5,090 nt of DNA. It comes from a halophilic archaeon J07HX64. GTDB taxonomy: Archaea > Halobacteriota > Halobacteria > Halobacteriales > Haloarculaceae. Made by a program: the position numbers and the translations under genes. Numbering within the stretch: position 1 is the first letter of the stretch; each line of letters begins with the position of its first letter. The notes under the pieces are model-generated. The model was not told where the DNA came from. It did not search any database and was given only the letters and a program-made list of their open reading frames with translations. This document shows positions 5,072-5,090 of the stretch, piece by piece. The stretch lies in NCBI GenBank assembly GCA_000416085.1, contig KE356579.1:1578511-1583600 (forward strand), read 5' to 3'.

Positions 5072-5090
5072 ACCCCCACAGTCCGTTTCT

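Noticed and set aside
1..5090. A novel defence, mobile or biosynthetic system
   Set aside because: Every coding stretch is a recognised ribosomal, RNA polymerase or glycolytic gene; no transposase, integrase, nuclease, toxin or repeat array was seen.

Overview
This window is a housekeeping segment of a halophilic archaeon (class Halobacteria). The signs are high G+C, very acidic proteins, archaeal-type ribosomal proteins (L18e, L10e), archaeal RNA polymerase subunits (RpoD, RpoN, RpoK), and gene starts without a Shine-Dalgarno site next to archaeal BRE/TATA elements. The genus cannot be told from the sequence alone. All genes are on the + strand, and I see no mobile element, CRISPR array or phage gene.

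Layout. Positions 1-464 hold the 3' part of rpoD. A 123-base spacer follows, with a strong 18-bp hairpin (492-534) and a candidate promoter (about 547-561). Next come tRNA-Leu(CAG) at 588-672 and a tightly packed cluster: rpl18e, rpl13, rps9, rpoN, rpoK, eno and rps2 (691-4301). Inside this cluster nearly every junction overlaps by 1-7 bases; the one gap is 7 bases, before rpoN. The order matches the 'S9 operon' that I recall being described in Haloarcula marismortui, where a tRNA-Leu, ribosomal proteins, two RNA polymerase subunits and enolase are co-transcribed. A 239-base non-coding stretch (4302-4540) follows, with small competing hairpins and a clear promoter. Then rpl10e (4541-5071) begins, probably as a leaderless or nearly leaderless mRNA. 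The last 19 bases show nothing recognisable.

How the genes work together. The cluster supplies parts of the large subunit (L18e, L13, L10e), the small subunit (S9, S2), RNA polymerase (D, N, K), a leucine tRNA and the glycolytic/gluconeogenic enzyme enolase. Production of transcription and translation machinery is therefore linked to central carbon metabolism through shared transcription and coupled translation.

I found no previously undescribed multi-gene system. The points most worth a second look are the hairpin before the tRNA, the tRNA that forms the 5' end of a ribosomal-protein mRNA, a TATA-like TTTATAAAA inside eno placed to drive rps2, an 11-residue insertion in a normally conserved stretch of enolase, the basic-residue-free acidic N-terminus of S2, and the switch-like hairpins between rps2 and rpl10e.
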